A DNA stretch of 64,000 nucleotides, from assembly GCF_944385615.1 (NCBI RefSeq), contig NZ_CALWXV010000001.1, forward strand, positions 170,298 through 234,297. The letters run 5' to 3'. How positions within the stretch are numbered: the stretch's first letter is position 1; each line of letters opens with the position of its first letter. The position numbers and the translations under genes were made by a program. Positions 7,714 to 17,322 of this stretch are shown here, one piece after another. The DNA is from an uncultured Flavonifractor sp. (GTDB lineage Bacteria; Bacillota; Clostridia; Oscillospirales; Oscillospiraceae). A model generated the notes under the pieces. That model had not been told where the DNA came from, made no database searches, and saw only the letters and a list, made by a program, of their open reading frames with translations.

Positions 7714-9375
7714 TTACTCCAGCACGGCACCCCGGGAGGCGGAGGTGACCAGCTTGGCATATCGGGCCAAATACCCTGTCTTGACCTTGGGCTCGGGGCA
7801 CACCCACTTAGCCTTTCGGGCAGCCAGGACAGCGTCGTCCACCTGAAGCTCGATCTTGCAGGCGGGAATGTCGATGGAGATAATATCGCCCTCTTCCACC
7901 AGGCCGATGGGGCCGCCCTGGGCCGCCTCAGGGCAGACGTGGCCGATGGCAGCGCCACGGGTGGCGCCGGAGAAGCGGCCGTCGGTGATGAGAGCCACGC
8001 TCTCGCCCAGACCCATGCCTACAATGGCGGAGGTGGGGTTGAGCATCTCACGCATACCGGGGCCGCCCTTGGGGCCCTCGTAGCGGATGACCACCACGTC
8101 GCCAGGGACGATCTTGCCGGCATAGATGGCGGAAATGGCCTCCTCCTCGCTGTCAAACACCCGGGCGGGGCCGGTGTGAGCCATCATCTCAGGGGCCACG
8201 GCGGAGCGCTTGACCACACAGCCCTCGGGGGCCAGATTGCCCTTGAGCACGGCGATGCCGCCGTCCTGGGAGTAGGGATTCTCGATGGGCCGGATGAGCT
8301 CGGGATTGCGGTTTTCCACGCCCTCTAGATTCTCCTCCAGAGTCTTGCCGGTGCAGGTCATGACGGAGGTGTCCAGCAGGCCCTTTTTGGTCAGCTCTTT
8401 CATGACGGCGTACACGCCGCCGGCGCCCTCCAGGTCCTCCATGTAGGTGTCCCCAGCGGGGGCCAGGTGGCACAGGTTGGGGGTCTTGGAGGAGATCTCG
8501 TTGGACATGTCCAGATCCAGCTCAATGCCGCACTCGTGGGCGATGGCGGGCAGGTGGAGCATGGTGTTGGTGGAGCAGCCCAAAGCCATGTCTACCGCCT
8601 CGGCGTTGTGGAAGGCGGCGGGGGTCATGATGTCCCGGGGCTTGATGTCCCGTTTCACCAGCTCCATGATCTGCATACCGGCGTGCTTGGCCAGCCGCAG
8701 CCGGGCGGACCACACGGCGGGGATGGTGCCGTTGCCCCGCAGACCCATGCCGATGGCCTCGGTAAGGCAGTTCATGGAGTTGGCGGTGTACATGCCGGAG
8801 CAGGAGCCGCAGGAGGGGCAGGCGTTGTTCTCGTAGTCCTCCACACCGGCCTCGTCCAGCTTGCCCGCCTTGTAGGCGCCTACCGCCTCAAACATGTGGC
8901 TCAGGCAGGAGCGGCGGCCGTCGTTGAGCCGACCCGCCAGCATGGGACCGCCGGAGCAGAAGATGGTGGGGATGTTTACACGGGCGGCGGCCATCAGTAG
9001 GCCGGGCACGTTCTTATCGCAGTTGGGGATCATCACCAGACCGTCAAACTGGTGAGCCATGGCCATGGCCTCGGTGGAGTCGGCGATGAGGTCCCGGGTG
9101 ACCAGGGAGTATTTCATGCCGATGTGGCCCATGGCGATGCCGTCGCACACGGCAATGGCGGGAAACTCCACCGGGGTACCCCCGGCGGCCCGGACACCGG
9201 CCTTGACGGCCTCGGCGATCTTGTCCAGATTCATGTGGCCGGGAACGATCTCATTATAGGAACACACCACGCCGATAAGGGGCCGCTCCAGCTCCTCCTT
9301 GGTGTAGCCCAGAGCATAAAAGAGGGAGCGGTTGGGGGCGCGCTCCACGCCTTTTGTCACGTTGTCACTGCGCAT
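7714..9375 (-). CDS. ilvD: Dihydroxy-acid dehydratase
   Basis: IlvD dehydrates 2,3-dihydroxy-isovalerate and 2,3-dihydroxy-3-methylvalerate, the third common step of valine/isoleucine synthesis. The 553-residue length is standard. Iron-sulfur ligand cysteines are visible in [10 protein letters not shown] and [25 protein letters not shown]-type sequence appears as [12 protein letters not shown] near the C-terminus. Start ATG 9375 follows AAGGAGGTC. The gene is transcribed away from a FadR-type regulator 118 bp upstream and is separated from the ilvBNC operon by that regulator and ilvC's terminator, so it is a separate unit. It has no T-box of its own in the short upstream region. Confidence 0.96.
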   Translation of the reverse strand: MRSDNVTKGVERAPNRSLFYALGYTKEELERPLIGVVCSYNEIVPGHMNLDKIAEAVKAGVRAAGGTPVEFPAIAVCDGIAMGHIGMKYSLVTRDLIADSTEAMAMAHQFDGLVMIPNCDKNVPGLLMAAARVNIPTIFCSGGPMLAGRLNDGRRSCLSHMFEAVGAYKAGKLDEAGVEDYENNACPSCGSCSGMYTANSMNCLTEAIGMGLRGNGTIPAVWSARLRLAKHAGMQIMELVKRDIKPRDIMTPAAFHNAEAVDMALGCSTNTMLHLPAIAHECGIELDLDMSNEISSKTPNLCHLAPAGDTYMEDLEGAGGVYAVMKELTKKGLLDTSVMTCTGKTLEENLEGVENRNPELIRPIENPYSQDGGIAVLKGNLAPEGCVVKRSAVAPEMMAHTGPARVFDSEEEAISAIYAGKIVPGDVVVIRYEGPKGGPGMREMLNPTSAIVGMGLGESVALITDGRFSGATRGAAIGHVCPEAAQGGPIGLVEEGDIISIDIPACKIELQVDDAVLAARKAKWVCPEPKVKTGYLARYAKLVTSASRGAVLE

Positions 9376-9493
9376 AGGGGATGACCTCCTTGTTGATCTG
9401 TATATAAGTTGTATGATAATACTTGCGTTGTCTGACTATATACTATATGATAGAGGCACAACTGTCAAGGACTGACCGGAAGGGAAGTAGGGT
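9376..9493. promoter_or_regulatory. Divergent promoter region of ilvD and the FadR-type regulator
   Basis: This 118-bp AT-rich spacer carries the start regions of two diverging genes. GTATGATAATAC (9411-9422) is an imperfect palindrome of the size bound by GntR/FadR repressors, and a second AT-rich patch (CTATATACTATATGATAG, 9438-9455) follows. An operator role is inference from position and symmetry. Confidence 0.45.
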
Positions 9494-10177
9494 ATGGAAA
9501 AAAAGAGTTTGGCCCAGCAGACCGCTGAGGGGTTATATGGCCGCATTGTGGTGGAAAAGGGCCTGAAGGCGGGGGAAAAGCTGCCCAACGAGGTGGACCT
9601 GGCCGGGGAGCTGGGGGTGAGCCGGGCCACCCTGCGGGAGGCCATCCGCACCCTCACCGCCCAAGGAGTGCTGGAGGTGCGGCGGGGGAAGGGGACCTTT
9701 GTGTCCCAGGAGGTGGAGGAGATGAGCGATTTCGGCTTTTCCACGCTGGAGCGGGTACGGGGCCAGCTGCGGGACCTGTTCGAGCTGCGCTCTATCTTTG
9801 AGCCGGAGGCCGCCGCCCTGGCTTGCCGCCGGGCCACAGAGGAGGAGCTGGCGGCTATCCTGGACCGGGGGGCGGAGGTGGAGCGGTGCATCCGGGCCGG
9901 GGCCGACCGGACCCAGGCTGACCGGGCCTTTCATGCCGCCATCGTCCGGGGGACACACAATGAATTTCTGGTGCGGCTGCTCCCGCTCATCGACCAGGCG
10001 GTGTCCTCCGCCCTGACAGCGGGGGAGCACCAGGAGCAGCTGGCGGAGGATACTTGCCGGGATCATGCGTTGCTGATGGAGTTTCTGCGCAAGCGGGATG
10101 GGGCGGGGGCCAAATACGCTATGGCCATCCACCTGCGGCACAGCATGGACGTGATGGGGCTGGAGCGGCCGAACTGA
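9494..10177 (+). CDS. GntR/FadR-family transcriptional regulator
   Basis: A 227-residue regulator with an N-terminal winged helix-turn-helix (KLPNEVDLAGELGVSRATLR, residues 30-50) followed by VLEVRRGKGTFV, and a C-terminal all-helical FCD ligand domain (residues 90-215) with ELRSIFEPEAAALA, RAFHAAIVRGTHNEFL and a terminal His (HLRHSMDVM). The spaced Asp/His residues are those that bind a metal in FCD proteins. The start follows GGAAGGGAAG. It diverges from ilvD, so self-regulation and control of ilvD are the simplest guess; the ligand is unknown. FCD regulators usually bind small organic acids, which would fit a keto-acid signal. Confidence 0.88.
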   Translation: MEKKSLAQQTAEGLYGRIVVEKGLKAGEKLPNEVDLAGELGVSRATLREAIRTLTAQGVLEVRRGKGTFVSQEVEEMSDFGFSTLERVRGQLRDLFELRSIFEPEAAALACRRATEEELAAILDRGAEVERCIRAGADRTQADRAFHAAIVRGTHNEFLVRLLPLIDQAVSSALTAGEHQEQLAEDTCRDHALLMEFLRKRDGAGAKYAMAIHLRHSMDVMGLERPN

Positions 10178-10221
10178 TGAGGGCGCTTTCCATAACCGGC
10201 AGGATGGTCTTAAATACATTC

Positions 10222-10260
10222 AAAAAAGGGGTCCCGGATGATTCCGGGACCCCTTTTATA
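10222..10260. terminator. Bidirectional terminator between FadR regulator and ilvC
   Basis: AAAAGGGGTCCCGG and CCGGGACCCCTTTT form a 14-bp stem with a short loop between the convergent genes. Confidence 0.9.
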
Positions 10261-10271
10261 GCGGCAGTATA

Positions 10272-11291
10272 TTAGTTGGAAGCAGTATCCAGGTCGGTGT
10301 CGCCGCCCCAGATCATGTTCTTGCGCAGCTCCTCGCCCACGATCTCCATCTGGTGCTTCTTGAGCGCGGCACGCTTGGAGTTGAAGAAGGTGCGGCCGTT
10401 CTTGTTCTCGGCGATCCACTTGCCGGCGAAGGTACCGTCCTGGATGTCGTCCAGCACCTTGCGCATGTTCTTCTTGGTCTCCTCGTAGGGCAGCACACGG
10501 GGACCGGAGACGTACTCGCCGTACTCAGCGGTGTCGGAGATGGAGTAGTTCATGGCAGCCACGCCGCCCTTATTGATGAGGTCGATGATGAGCTTCATCT
10601 CGTGGATGCACTCGAAGTAGGCGTTCTCAGGCTCATAACCGGCCTCCACCAGGGTCTCAAAGCCGCAGCGCATCAGGTCCACCACGCCGCCGCACAGAAC
10701 AGCCTGCTCACCAAACAGGTCGGTCTCGGTCTCGTCGTGGAAGGTGGTCTCCATAACGCCGGCGCGGGCACCGCCGATGCCGGCGATGTAGGCCAGGGCG
10801 ATCTTGTAGGCGTTGCCGGTGGCGTTCTGCTCTACGGCCACCAGGCAGGGCACGCCCTTGCCGTTGACATAGGTGGAGCGGACGGTGTGGCCGGGGCCCT
10901 TGGGGGCGGCCATGAACACATCCACGCCGGCGGGCGGGACGATCTGCTGATAGCGGATATTGAAGCCGTGAGCAAAGGCCAGAGCCTTGCCCTCGGTCAT
11001 GTAGGGGGCAATGTCCTTCTTGTACACATCGGCCTGGACCTCGTCGTTGATGAGGATCATGACGATATCGCCCCACTGGGCGGCCTCGGGAACAGTCTTG
11101 ACCTGGAGACCGGCCTGCTCGGCCTTGGCCCAGTTCTTGGAGCCCTGGCGCAGACCCACGCACACGTCGCAGCCGGAATCCTTCAGGTTCATGGCATGGG
11201 CATGGCCCTGGGAGCCGAAGCCGATGATGGCGATCTTCTTGCCGTTCAGGTAGGACAGGTCACAGTCCTTCTCGTAATACATCTTAGCCAT
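10272..11291 (-). CDS. ilvC: Ketol-acid reductoisomerase
   Basis: IlvC isomerises and reduces acetolactate or acetohydroxybutyrate, using NADPH and Mg2+. The 339-residue class I enzyme shows the Rossmann motif [20 protein letters not shown], the coenzyme loop GLRQGSKNW, and the metal-binding [12 protein letters not shown] and [13 protein letters not shown] segments in the C-terminal knotted domain. The start ATG 11291 follows AAAGGAG, giving the usual MAKMYYEKD beginning. It lies 121 bp after ilvN and ends 12 bp before a terminator, so it is the last gene of the T-box-led ilvBNC unit or has an extra promoter in that gap. Confidence 0.96.
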   Translation of the reverse strand: MAKMYYEKDCDLSYLNGKKIAIIGFGSQGHAHAMNLKDSGCDVCVGLRQGSKNWAKAEQAGLQVKTVPEAAQWGDIVMILINDEVQADVYKKDIAPYMTEGKALAFAHGFNIRYQQIVPPAGVDVFMAAPKGPGHTVRSTYVNGKGVPCLVAVEQNATGNAYKIALAYIAGIGGARAGVMETTFHDETETDLFGEQAVLCGGVVDLMRCGFETLVEAGYEPENAYFECIHEMKLIIDLINKGGVAAMNYSISDTAEYGEYVSGPRVLPYEETKKNMRKVLDDIQDGTFAGKWIAENKNGRTFFNSKRAALKKHQMEIVGEELRKNMIWGGDTDLDTASN

Positions 11292-11412
11292 AGTGATTGC
11301 ACTCCTTTGTCGGATATGGTTGATGGCCCAATAGTAGCACAGCAGGGCACAAAAGAATGATAAGCATGATACAATCTTGAAAACTTTTTGAGCGGGGGCG
11401 GAGCAACGGAGT

Positions 11413-11970
11413 TTACAGGATATTTTTGCCCAAGTTAAACTCGGTCTGCTCCTTGGTCTCGTCCTCAATGGTATAAGCGCCCCGTTCCAAAGCCACCATG
11501 CCGGTGCGTACCAGCTCCAGGATGCCGAAGGCCTCCAGCAGCTTCTGCATGGCCTCGGCCTTGGTCTCGTCACCGATGAGGGCCAGGGTGAGGGATTTCA
11601 GGGACACGTCAATGATGGAGGCCCGGAAGATGTTGGCGATCTGGATGACCTCGTTGCGGATATCGTGGGTCTCGGCCTTTACCTTGAACATCACCAGCTC
11701 CCGGCGGATGGACCGCTCCGGCTTCAGCTCCTGCACCGAGTAGACGGGGAACTGCTTGCGCAGCTGGTTCATGATCTGCTCGATCATGGAGGCGTCGGCC
11801 ATAACCTCAATGGTGATACGGGACACAGTGGGATCGTCGGTGGTGCCCACGGCCAGGGACTCAATGTTGTAACCCTTCCGGGAGAACAGCCGGGAGACCT
11901 GAGACAGGACGCCGGCGGAGTTTTCCACCAGCACCGAGAGGGTGCGGCGGGTGACAGTCAGCTCATTCAT
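11413..11970 (-). CDS. ilvN: Acetolactate synthase small (regulatory) subunit
   Basis: The regulatory subunit binds valine and modulates the catalytic IlvB subunit. The 185-residue protein has an N-terminal ACT domain ([20 protein letters not shown], then [12 protein letters not shown]) and the C-terminal ALS_ss domain ([11 protein letters not shown]-like segment [19 protein letters not shown]). It starts 15 bases after the ilvB stop with a GGAGGG site, so the two subunits are translated from one mRNA. Confidence 0.94.
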   Translation of the reverse strand: MNELTVTRRTLSVLVENSAGVLSQVSRLFSRKGYNIESLAVGTTDDPTVSRITIEVMADASMIEQIMNQLRKQFPVYSVQELKPERSIRRELVMFKVKAETHDIRNEVIQIANIFRASIIDVSLKSLTLALIGDETKAEAMQKLLEAFGILELVRTGMVALERGAYTIEDETKEQTEFNLGKNIL

Positions 11971-11985
11971 GTTCCACGCCCTCCT

Positions 11986-13695
11986 TTAATCCAGAATGAA
12001 GTCGGTAACGGGGGTACCGGCCGACACCATGGGGTGGACCATGGCGTCCTTGTCAATGGCGCACTCGATCACATAGGGCCGTCCGGCGGCTACCGCCCGG
12101 CGGAAGGCTGCCTCAAACTCGGTCTGGGTGGCAGCCCGCTCGCCCTGGATGCCATAGGCCTCCGCCAGTTTGACAAAGTCGGGGCCCCGGTCCAGATCGG
12201 TCTGGGAGAACCGTTTGTGGTAAATGAGGTTCTGCCACTGGCGGACCATGCCCAAAGTCCGGTTATTGAAGATAACGGTGATGACGGGAATATTGTAGTG
12301 CTCGGCGGTACACAGCTCATGACAGTTCATGCGGAAGCAGCCGTCGCCGGTACACTGGACCACCACCTTGCCGGGATTGCCCACGGCGGCTCCCATGGCG
12401 GCTCCCAGGCCAAAGCCCATGGTGCCGAAGCCGCCGGAGGTAATGAACTGCCCCGGCCGGGAGAAGTGGTAATACTGGGCGCACCACATCTGGTGCTGGC
12501 CCACGTCGGTGGCGATGATGGCGTCCCCGTCGGTGACTGCCTGGATGGTCTCCAAAATCTCATGGGGGTGGAGGATCTCGTCCTTCTTCAGGGGGACCTC
12601 CTTGTGGGAGAAGACCCACTGCTTCCACTCCGGGTAGTCGTGGGCGGGGAGCTTGGCGTTGAGCAGCTCCAGCACCCGCCGGGCGTCTCCGATGATGTGG
12701 TGGTGGGTCTTGACGTTCTTGTCGATCTCCGCCCGGTCGATGTCGATGTGGACGATCTTGGCATTGGGAGCGAAGGTGGCCGGGTCGGTGGCCACCCGGT
12801 CGGAGAACCGGCAGCCGATGGCGATGAGCAGGTCGCACTGGTCGCTGGCCGTGTTGGAGGCGTGGGAGCCGTGCATACCGATCATGCCGGTAAACAGGCG
12901 GTGGTCGCCGGGGCAGGCGCCGCCGCCCATAATGGTGGAAGCCACCGGAGCATTGAGAGTCTCGATGAACTGGCGGAACTGAGGCACCGCGCCACGGGAG
13001 CGGATCACGCCGCCGCCCACCAGCACCAGAGGCCGGTGGGCCTCCTCGATCATGTCCAGCAGGGTCTGGATGTCGCCGGAGTCAGGCTCGGGGGCCTTCA
13101 GGTCGTGGCTGGCCCGGCGGAGCATGGCGCCCAGACGGCCATGGTTGGGATGCTCGGATAGGGGCAGGGGCGTATATTCCGCCTCGGCGGCGGTGACATT
13201 CTTAGCGATATCCACCAGCACCGGGCCGGGACGGCCCGAGCGGGCGATGGCAAAGGCCTCCCGGATCACATCGGCCAGCTGGTTGGGGTCCTTCACCAGG
13301 TAGTTGCACTTGGTGATGGGCATGGAGATACCGGTGATATCCACCTCCTGGAAGGAGTCCTTGCCAATCAGGTTCTCACTGACGTTGCAGGTGATGAATA
13401 CGACAGGGGAGGAATCGTAGTAGGCCGTGGCGATACCGGTGGTCAGGTTGGTGGCGCCGGGGCCGGAGGTGGCAAAGCATACCCCCACCTTACCGGTGGC
13501 GCGGGCGTAGCCGTCAGCGGCGTGAGAGGCGCCCTGCTCGTGGGCGGTCAGGATATGGCGGATCTTATCCTTGTAGCCGTGCAGCTCAAACTCATCATAT
13601 ACGTTCAGGATGGTGCCGCCGGGGTAACCGAATACGGTATCCACACCCTGCTCCAGCAGACATTCCATCAGGATCTGGGCTGTTTTCATTCTCAT
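11986..13695 (-). CDS. ilvB: Acetolactate synthase large (catalytic) subunit
   Basis: This ThDP-dependent enzyme condenses pyruvate with pyruvate or 2-oxobutyrate, the first step of branched-chain synthesis. The 569-residue protein shows the N-terminal PYR domain with the catalytic Glu (GYPGGTILNVYDE, then TAHEQGASHAADGYARATGK), the central FAD-binding domain and the C-terminal ThDP motif (GDGCFRMNCHEL ... NNRTLGMVRQWQ). Start ATG 13695 follows AGGAGG; an in-frame ATG at 13689 is an alternative. Frame upstream of 13695 runs through the leader terminator and is not coding. Expression is controlled by the T-box leader directly upstream. Confidence 0.95.
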   Translation of the reverse strand: MRMKTAQILMECLLEQGVDTVFGYPGGTILNVYDEFELHGYKDKIRHILTAHEQGASHAADGYARATGKVGVCFATSGPGATNLTTGIATAYYDSSPVVFITCNVSENLIGKDSFQEVDITGISMPITKCNYLVKDPNQLADVIREAFAIARSGRPGPVLVDIAKNVTAAEAEYTPLPLSEHPNHGRLGAMLRRASHDLKAPEPDSGDIQTLLDMIEEAHRPLVLVGGGVIRSRGAVPQFRQFIETLNAPVASTIMGGGACPGDHRLFTGMIGMHGSHASNTASDQCDLLIAIGCRFSDRVATDPATFAPNAKIVHIDIDRAEIDKNVKTHHHIIGDARRVLELLNAKLPAHDYPEWKQWVFSHKEVPLKKDEILHPHEILETIQAVTDGDAIIATDVGQHQMWCAQYYHFSRPGQFITSGGFGTMGFGLGAAMGAAVGNPGKVVVQCTGDGCFRMNCHELCTAEHYNIPVITVIFNNRTLGMVRQWQNLIYHKRFSQTDLDRGPDFVKLAEAYGIQGERAATQTEFEAAFRRAVAAGRPYVIECAIDKDAMVHPMVSAGTPVTDFILD

Positions 13696-13735
13696 GGTGG
13701 AAAAGACCTCCTTTGGCTGGTATGGGAGAAAACAA

Positions 13736-13772
13736 CATGGCGGCTTCGTCCCATAGGACGAAGCCGCCATGA
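13736..13772 (-). terminator. T-box-controlled terminator of ilvB
   Basis: The arms CATGGCGGCTTCGTCC and its complement form a 16-bp stem; the 5' arm lies next to the antiterminator core, as needed for mutually exclusive folding. Confidence 0.88.
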
Positions 13773-14010
13773 CGCTCCGTGGTACCACCTAATTTCGCGG
13801 GCAGGCCCGCGCGCTCTGCCCCCAATAACGGAGGGTGACCGTCCCCGCCTACTGTGGTTCAGCGGGACCGCTCCCGGGTGACCTTCCGGTGCGGCCTCAC
13901 GGGAGCTTACACCAGCCGCTCCCTCTCTGCGCTTATGCGCCGCCCGTACTGTCCCGGTCATTGCGTTTCTGCCGCCTCCCGCCGGACGGCGGGGTGTGGC
14001 GTGAATTGTA
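13736..14010 (-). ncRNA. T-box leader of ilvB, probable valine (GTC) specifier
   Basis: The minus-strand transcript shows T-box hallmarks in order: AGTA loop-E side near its start, an AGAGAGGGAG motif with GGTGTAAG in the distal part of stem I, then GGAAGGTCACC, then the antiterminator core GGTGGTACCACG (13789-13778), and last a perfect terminator hairpin (13772-13736) with a TTGTTTT tail. The 3' specifier loop normally reads GAA-N-codon-ACC, which places the specifier at GTC (13882-13880), valine. Uncharged tRNA would favour the antiterminator and allow ilvB expression. The T-box identity is firm; the specifier assignment is inferred from the flanking pattern without folding. Confidence 0.88.
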
Positions 14011-14016
14011 GGTATA

Positions 14017-14046
14017 ATCATACGCTTTTCCAAAGGGCTTTGTCAA
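14017..14046 (-). promoter_or_regulatory. Promoter of the ilvB T-box transcript
   Basis: TTGACA (14046-14041) and TATGAT (14022-14017) on the minus strand with an 18-base spacer; the leader begins near 14010. Confidence 0.8.
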
Positions 14047-14239
14047 TCGGCCTTTTCAAACTTCTGCGTTTTAAACAAGTGAAGTGCCCTGGGGCGGGGG
14101 TGAAATCCACGGTTCCGTCAATTTGGAAACCAGCTGGTTTAGAAAGAACACTGAGCTCAATTTGGGGCAAAGTATATGTAAATTTCACAAAACTTGTTGG
14201 TTTAGCAGAAAAAACGGGGAGAAATTTAATGGTTTTAAC

Positions 14240-14268
14240 TGGACAATTTGTGCGCTTTGCGCTATGAT
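14240..14268 (+). promoter_or_regulatory. Promoter of the rnf operon
   Basis: TGGACA (14240-14245) and TATGAT (14263-14268) with a 17-base spacer, about 75 bases before rnfC. The rest of 14047-14239 shows no gene or clear structured RNA. Confidence 0.7.
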
Positions 14269-14342
14269 AATTCTGTTTGAGATACCGGTCAAACGACTCA
14301 GAAAAATGGCCCGTGTGTGGGTCAGATTTGCGAGGTGGACCT

Positions 14343-15689
14343 ATGAAGCAAAGCTTTTACGGCGGCGTGCACCCCCATGACCGGAAGGAGCTGGCACGCC
14401 ACAAGGAGATAGCGCCGCTGAGCGCTGCTCCCAAGCAGGTGGTCATCGCCATGTCCATGCATATCGGCGCCCCCTGCAAGCCCATTGTCGCGGTGGGCGA
14501 CCACGTCAAGGTGGGACAGAAGATCGGCGAGATCGCCGGACTGGGCGCGCCCATCCACGCCTCCGTGTCCGGTGAGGTCAAGGCGGTGGAGCCGCGTCCC
14601 TACGTGGGCGGCGGCAAGTGTATGTCGGTGGTCATTGAGAACGATTTCCAGGATACCTGGGGTTCGGAGCTCACCCCCCATCCCGACTACAGCAAGCTGA
14701 GCACCCAGGAGATCGTGGACATTGTCAAGGAGGCTGGCATCACCGGTATGGGCGGCGCCGGTTTCCCCGCCCATGTGAAGATCAGCTCCGGGATTGGCAA
14801 GGTGGACACCCTGATCCTCAACGGCGCCGAGTGTGAGCCCTACATCACCGCCGACCACCGCCTGATGCTGGAGCAGGGCGAGCGGGTCATCGGCGGCGCC
14901 CGCATCCTGATGCAGGCCTTTGGCCTCAAGAGCGCCGTCATCGGTGTGGAGGCCAACAAGGAGGACGCCATCGAGCACCTGAAGAACCTGGTGGGCGGCA
15001 AGGGCGATGTGCAGGTGGAGAGCCTGCGCACCCGTTACCCCCAGGGCGCTGAGAAGCAGCTGATCCAGCGCATCACTGGCCGGGAGGTACCCCCCGGCGG
15101 CCTGCCCGCCCATGTGGGTTGCGCTGTGTTCAACGTGGGCACCGCCGCCGCCGTGTATGACGCGGTTGTGGAGGGCAAGCCTGTCACCCACCGTGTACTT
15201 ACCGTCACCGGCGACGCCATCCAGGAGCCCAAGAACCTGCTGGTGCCTCTGGGTGTGTCCTTCCAGTCCCTCATCGACGAGGCCAAGGGCTTCAAGGAGG
15301 AGCCGGAGCGTATCCTCACCGGCGGTCCCATGATGGGTATTGCCCAGTACAACCTGGACGTCACCTGCATCAAGGGCACCAACGCCGTGCTCTGCCTCAC
15401 CAAGCGGGAGGCTGCTCCCGTGGTGGAAGAGGAAGTCTGCCTGCGCTGCGCCCGCTGCGTCAACGTCTGCCCCATGCACCTGACCCCTGTGTACATGCAT
15501 CTGTACGCTGAAAAGGGCATGTGGAAAGAGGCTGAGGCGCTCAACGTCATGGACTGCATCGAGTGCGGTTCCTGTAACTACATCTGCCCCGCCCGTATTC
15601 ACCTGGTCCAATCCTTCCGTGTGACCAAGGGTGAGCTGCGGAATCTGGCGGCCAAGGAAAAAGCGGCGAAGGAGGCGGCCAAAGCATGA
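14343..15689 (+). CDS. rnfC: Rnf electron-transport complex subunit C
   Basis: RnfC is the peripheral NADH-side subunit of the membrane Rnf complex, which couples ferredoxin:NAD+ oxidoreduction to Na+ or H+ transport. The 448-residue protein has an N-terminal biotinyl-like sandwich (HIGAPCKPIVAVGDHVKVG), the NADH/FMN-binding glycine-rich region (GMGGAGFPAHVK, LILNGAECEPYITADHRLM) and two C-terminal 4Fe-4S clusters (CLRCARCVNVCP and CIECGSCNYICP). It is the first gene of rnfCDGEAB, starting at ATG 14343 with a GAGGTGG site. PduS later in the window is a paralogue sharing the glycine-rich and cluster layout. Confidence 0.96.
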   Translation: MKQSFYGGVHPHDRKELARHKEIAPLSAAPKQVVIAMSMHIGAPCKPIVAVGDHVKVGQKIGEIAGLGAPIHASVSGEVKAVEPRPYVGGGKCMSVVIENDFQDTWGSELTPHPDYSKLSTQEIVDIVKEAGITGMGGAGFPAHVKISSGIGKVDTLILNGAECEPYITADHRLMLEQGERVIGGARILMQAFGLKSAVIGVEANKEDAIEHLKNLVGGKGDVQVESLRTRYPQGAEKQLIQRITGREVPPGGLPAHVGCAVFNVGTAAAVYDAVVEGKPVTHRVLTVTGDAIQEPKNLLVPLGVSFQSLIDEAKGFKEEPERILTGGPMMGIAQYNLDVTCIKGTNAVLCLTKREAAPVVEEEVCLRCARCVNVCPMHLTPVYMHLYAEKGMWKEAEALNVMDCIECGSCNYICPARIHLVQSFRVTKGELRNLAAKEKAAKEAAKA

Positions 15690-16747
15690 ATGAGGAAAAG
15701 AAGCTGAATCTGACGGTGGCCTCGTCTCCCCACGTGGCCTCTCCCATTGATACCCAGAGCCTGATGCGGGATGTGCTCATCGCTCTGGTGCCCGCCCTTG
15801 TCATGGGCGTGGTGTTCTTCGGACCACGGGCTCTCGTCGCCACCCTCATCTCCGTGGTGGCCTGTGAGTTTTTTGAGTGGGCCTACCGGAAACTGATGCA
15901 TAAGTCCATGGCCAACAAGGACCTGTCCGCCGCCGTCACTGGCGTGCTGCTGGCCTTTGTGTGCGCCCCCACGCTGCCCTATTGGATGCTCATCATCGGC
16001 GATTTCTTCGCCATTGTGGTGGTCAAGCAGCTCTTCGGCGGCCTGGGTCAGAACTTTATGAACCCCGCCCTAGGCGGCCGTGCCTTCCTGATGCTGTGCT
16101 ATCCCGTGGCCATGACCACCTGGGTCGTGCCCGGGATCGGCGCTGACAAGTGGGCCGGTCTTCTCTCCGGCGAGGTCACCATGGCCGGCGCCGATATCGT
16201 CACCGGCGCCACTCCTCTGAGCGCTGACTACATGCACGGCGGCCTGCTGCCCGACGTCTCTCTGCTGGACGCTTTTGTGGGCAACGTGGGCGGCTGTATC
16301 GGTGAGGTGTCCGCCCTCATGCTGCTGCTGGGTGGCCTGTACCTGATTTGGCGGGGCGTCATCCGGGCCCGCATCCCTCTGGCCTACATCGCCACCGTGG
16401 CGGTGCTTACCTTCCTGTTCCCCATGGGCGGAAACGACCGGCTGACCTGGATGGCCTATCAGCTCTTCACCGGCGGCCTGTTCCTGGGCGCCTTCTTCAT
16501 GGCCACCGACTATGTCACCAGCCCCGTCACCAAGAAGGGCGAGATCATCTTCGGCATCGGCTGCGGCCTGCTGACCGTGTTCATCCGCTACTTTGGCGGC
16601 TATCCCGAGGGCGTTTCCTACTCCATCCTCATCATGAACTGCTGCGTGTGGCTCATTGACAAGGTGGGCAAGCCCAACCGCTATGGCGTGACCAAGGAAA
16701 TGAAGGCCGCCGCCAAGGCTGCCAAGAAAGCCGGAAAGGAGGGCTAA
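15686..16747 (+). CDS. rnfD: Rnf electron-transport complex subunit D
   Basis: An integral membrane subunit of 353 residues with about nine hydrophobic helices. It carries covalently attached FMN in characterised complexes; the flavinylation-type motif is visible as DIVTGATPLSAD. The Lys/Ala-rich C-terminus ends AAKAAKKAGKEG. The start overlaps the rnfC stop (ATGA), showing translational coupling. Confidence 0.95.
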   Translation: MNEEKKLNLTVASSPHVASPIDTQSLMRDVLIALVPALVMGVVFFGPRALVATLISVVACEFFEWAYRKLMHKSMANKDLSAAVTGVLLAFVCAPTLPYWMLIIGDFFAIVVVKQLFGGLGQNFMNPALGGRAFLMLCYPVAMTTWVVPGIGADKWAGLLSGEVTMAGADIVTGATPLSADYMHGGLLPDVSLLDAFVGNVGGCIGEVSALMLLLGGLYLIWRGVIRARIPLAYIATVAVLTFLFPMGGNDRLTWMAYQLFTGGLFLGAFFMATDYVTSPVTKKGEIIFGIGCGLLTVFIRYFGGYPEGVSYSILIMNCCVWLIDKVGKPNRYGVTKEMKAAAKAAKKAGKEG

Positions 16748-16750
16748 ACC

Positions 16751-17308
16751 ATGAGCGAAGCTGTAACCAAGAAAAAGGAGCCTGGGATGGCCACTCTGGT
16801 CATCGTGCTCTTTGCCATCTGCGCTATCACCGCTCTGCTGCTGGGCCTGACCAACGAGGTGACCGCCCCCTACATCGCGGCCAACAATGAGAAGACCACC
16901 CAGGAGGCCATGGCCAAGGTGCTGCCTTCTGACAGCTATGAGAAGGTCACGGACCAGTACACCGGCGGCGACGCCACGGTGGAGGACATCTATAAGGCCG
17001 GCGACGCCGGTTACGTGGTGCAGGTCAAGCCCGCCACCTCCTTCAGCGGTACGCTGACCGTCATGGTGGGTGTGGACACCGACGGCGCCTGCACCGGCAT
17101 CTCCATTGTTAAGACCGGCGAGACCTCCGGCCTGGGCTCCAACGCCAGCAAGCCGGATTGGCAGGCCCAGTTTGTGGGCAAGACCGGTGAGGTCAAGGTG
17201 ACCAAGGATGGCGGCGACATCAACGCCATCACCGGCGCCACCATCACCTCCCGCGGCGTGTCTGAAGCTGTTACCAGCGCCATCGCCGCCGCGGCCAGCA
17301 TGGGCTAA
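16751..17308 (+). CDS. rnfG: Rnf electron-transport complex subunit G
   Basis: A 185-residue subunit with one N-terminal membrane helix (TLVIVLFAICAITALLLGL) and an extracytoplasmic FMN-binding domain. The covalent flavin site is the Thr of the ITGATITSRGV motif near residue 160. Upstream of it is the usual GLGSNASKPDWQAQFVGK region. It starts four bases after rnfD behind GGAGGG. Confidence 0.95.
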   Translation: MSEAVTKKKEPGMATLVIVLFAICAITALLLGLTNEVTAPYIAANNEKTTQEAMAKVLPSDSYEKVTDQYTGGDATVEDIYKAGDAGYVVQVKPATSFSGTLTVMVGVDTDGACTGISIVKTGETSGLGSNASKPDWQAQFVGKTGEVKVTKDGGDINAITGATITSRGVSEAVTSAIAAAASMG

Positions 17309-17322
17309 GGAGGTTACATGTA

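Noticed and set aside
11665-13161. 498-codon plus-strand frame opposite ilvB-ilvN
   Set aside because: Antisense shadow; no binding site.
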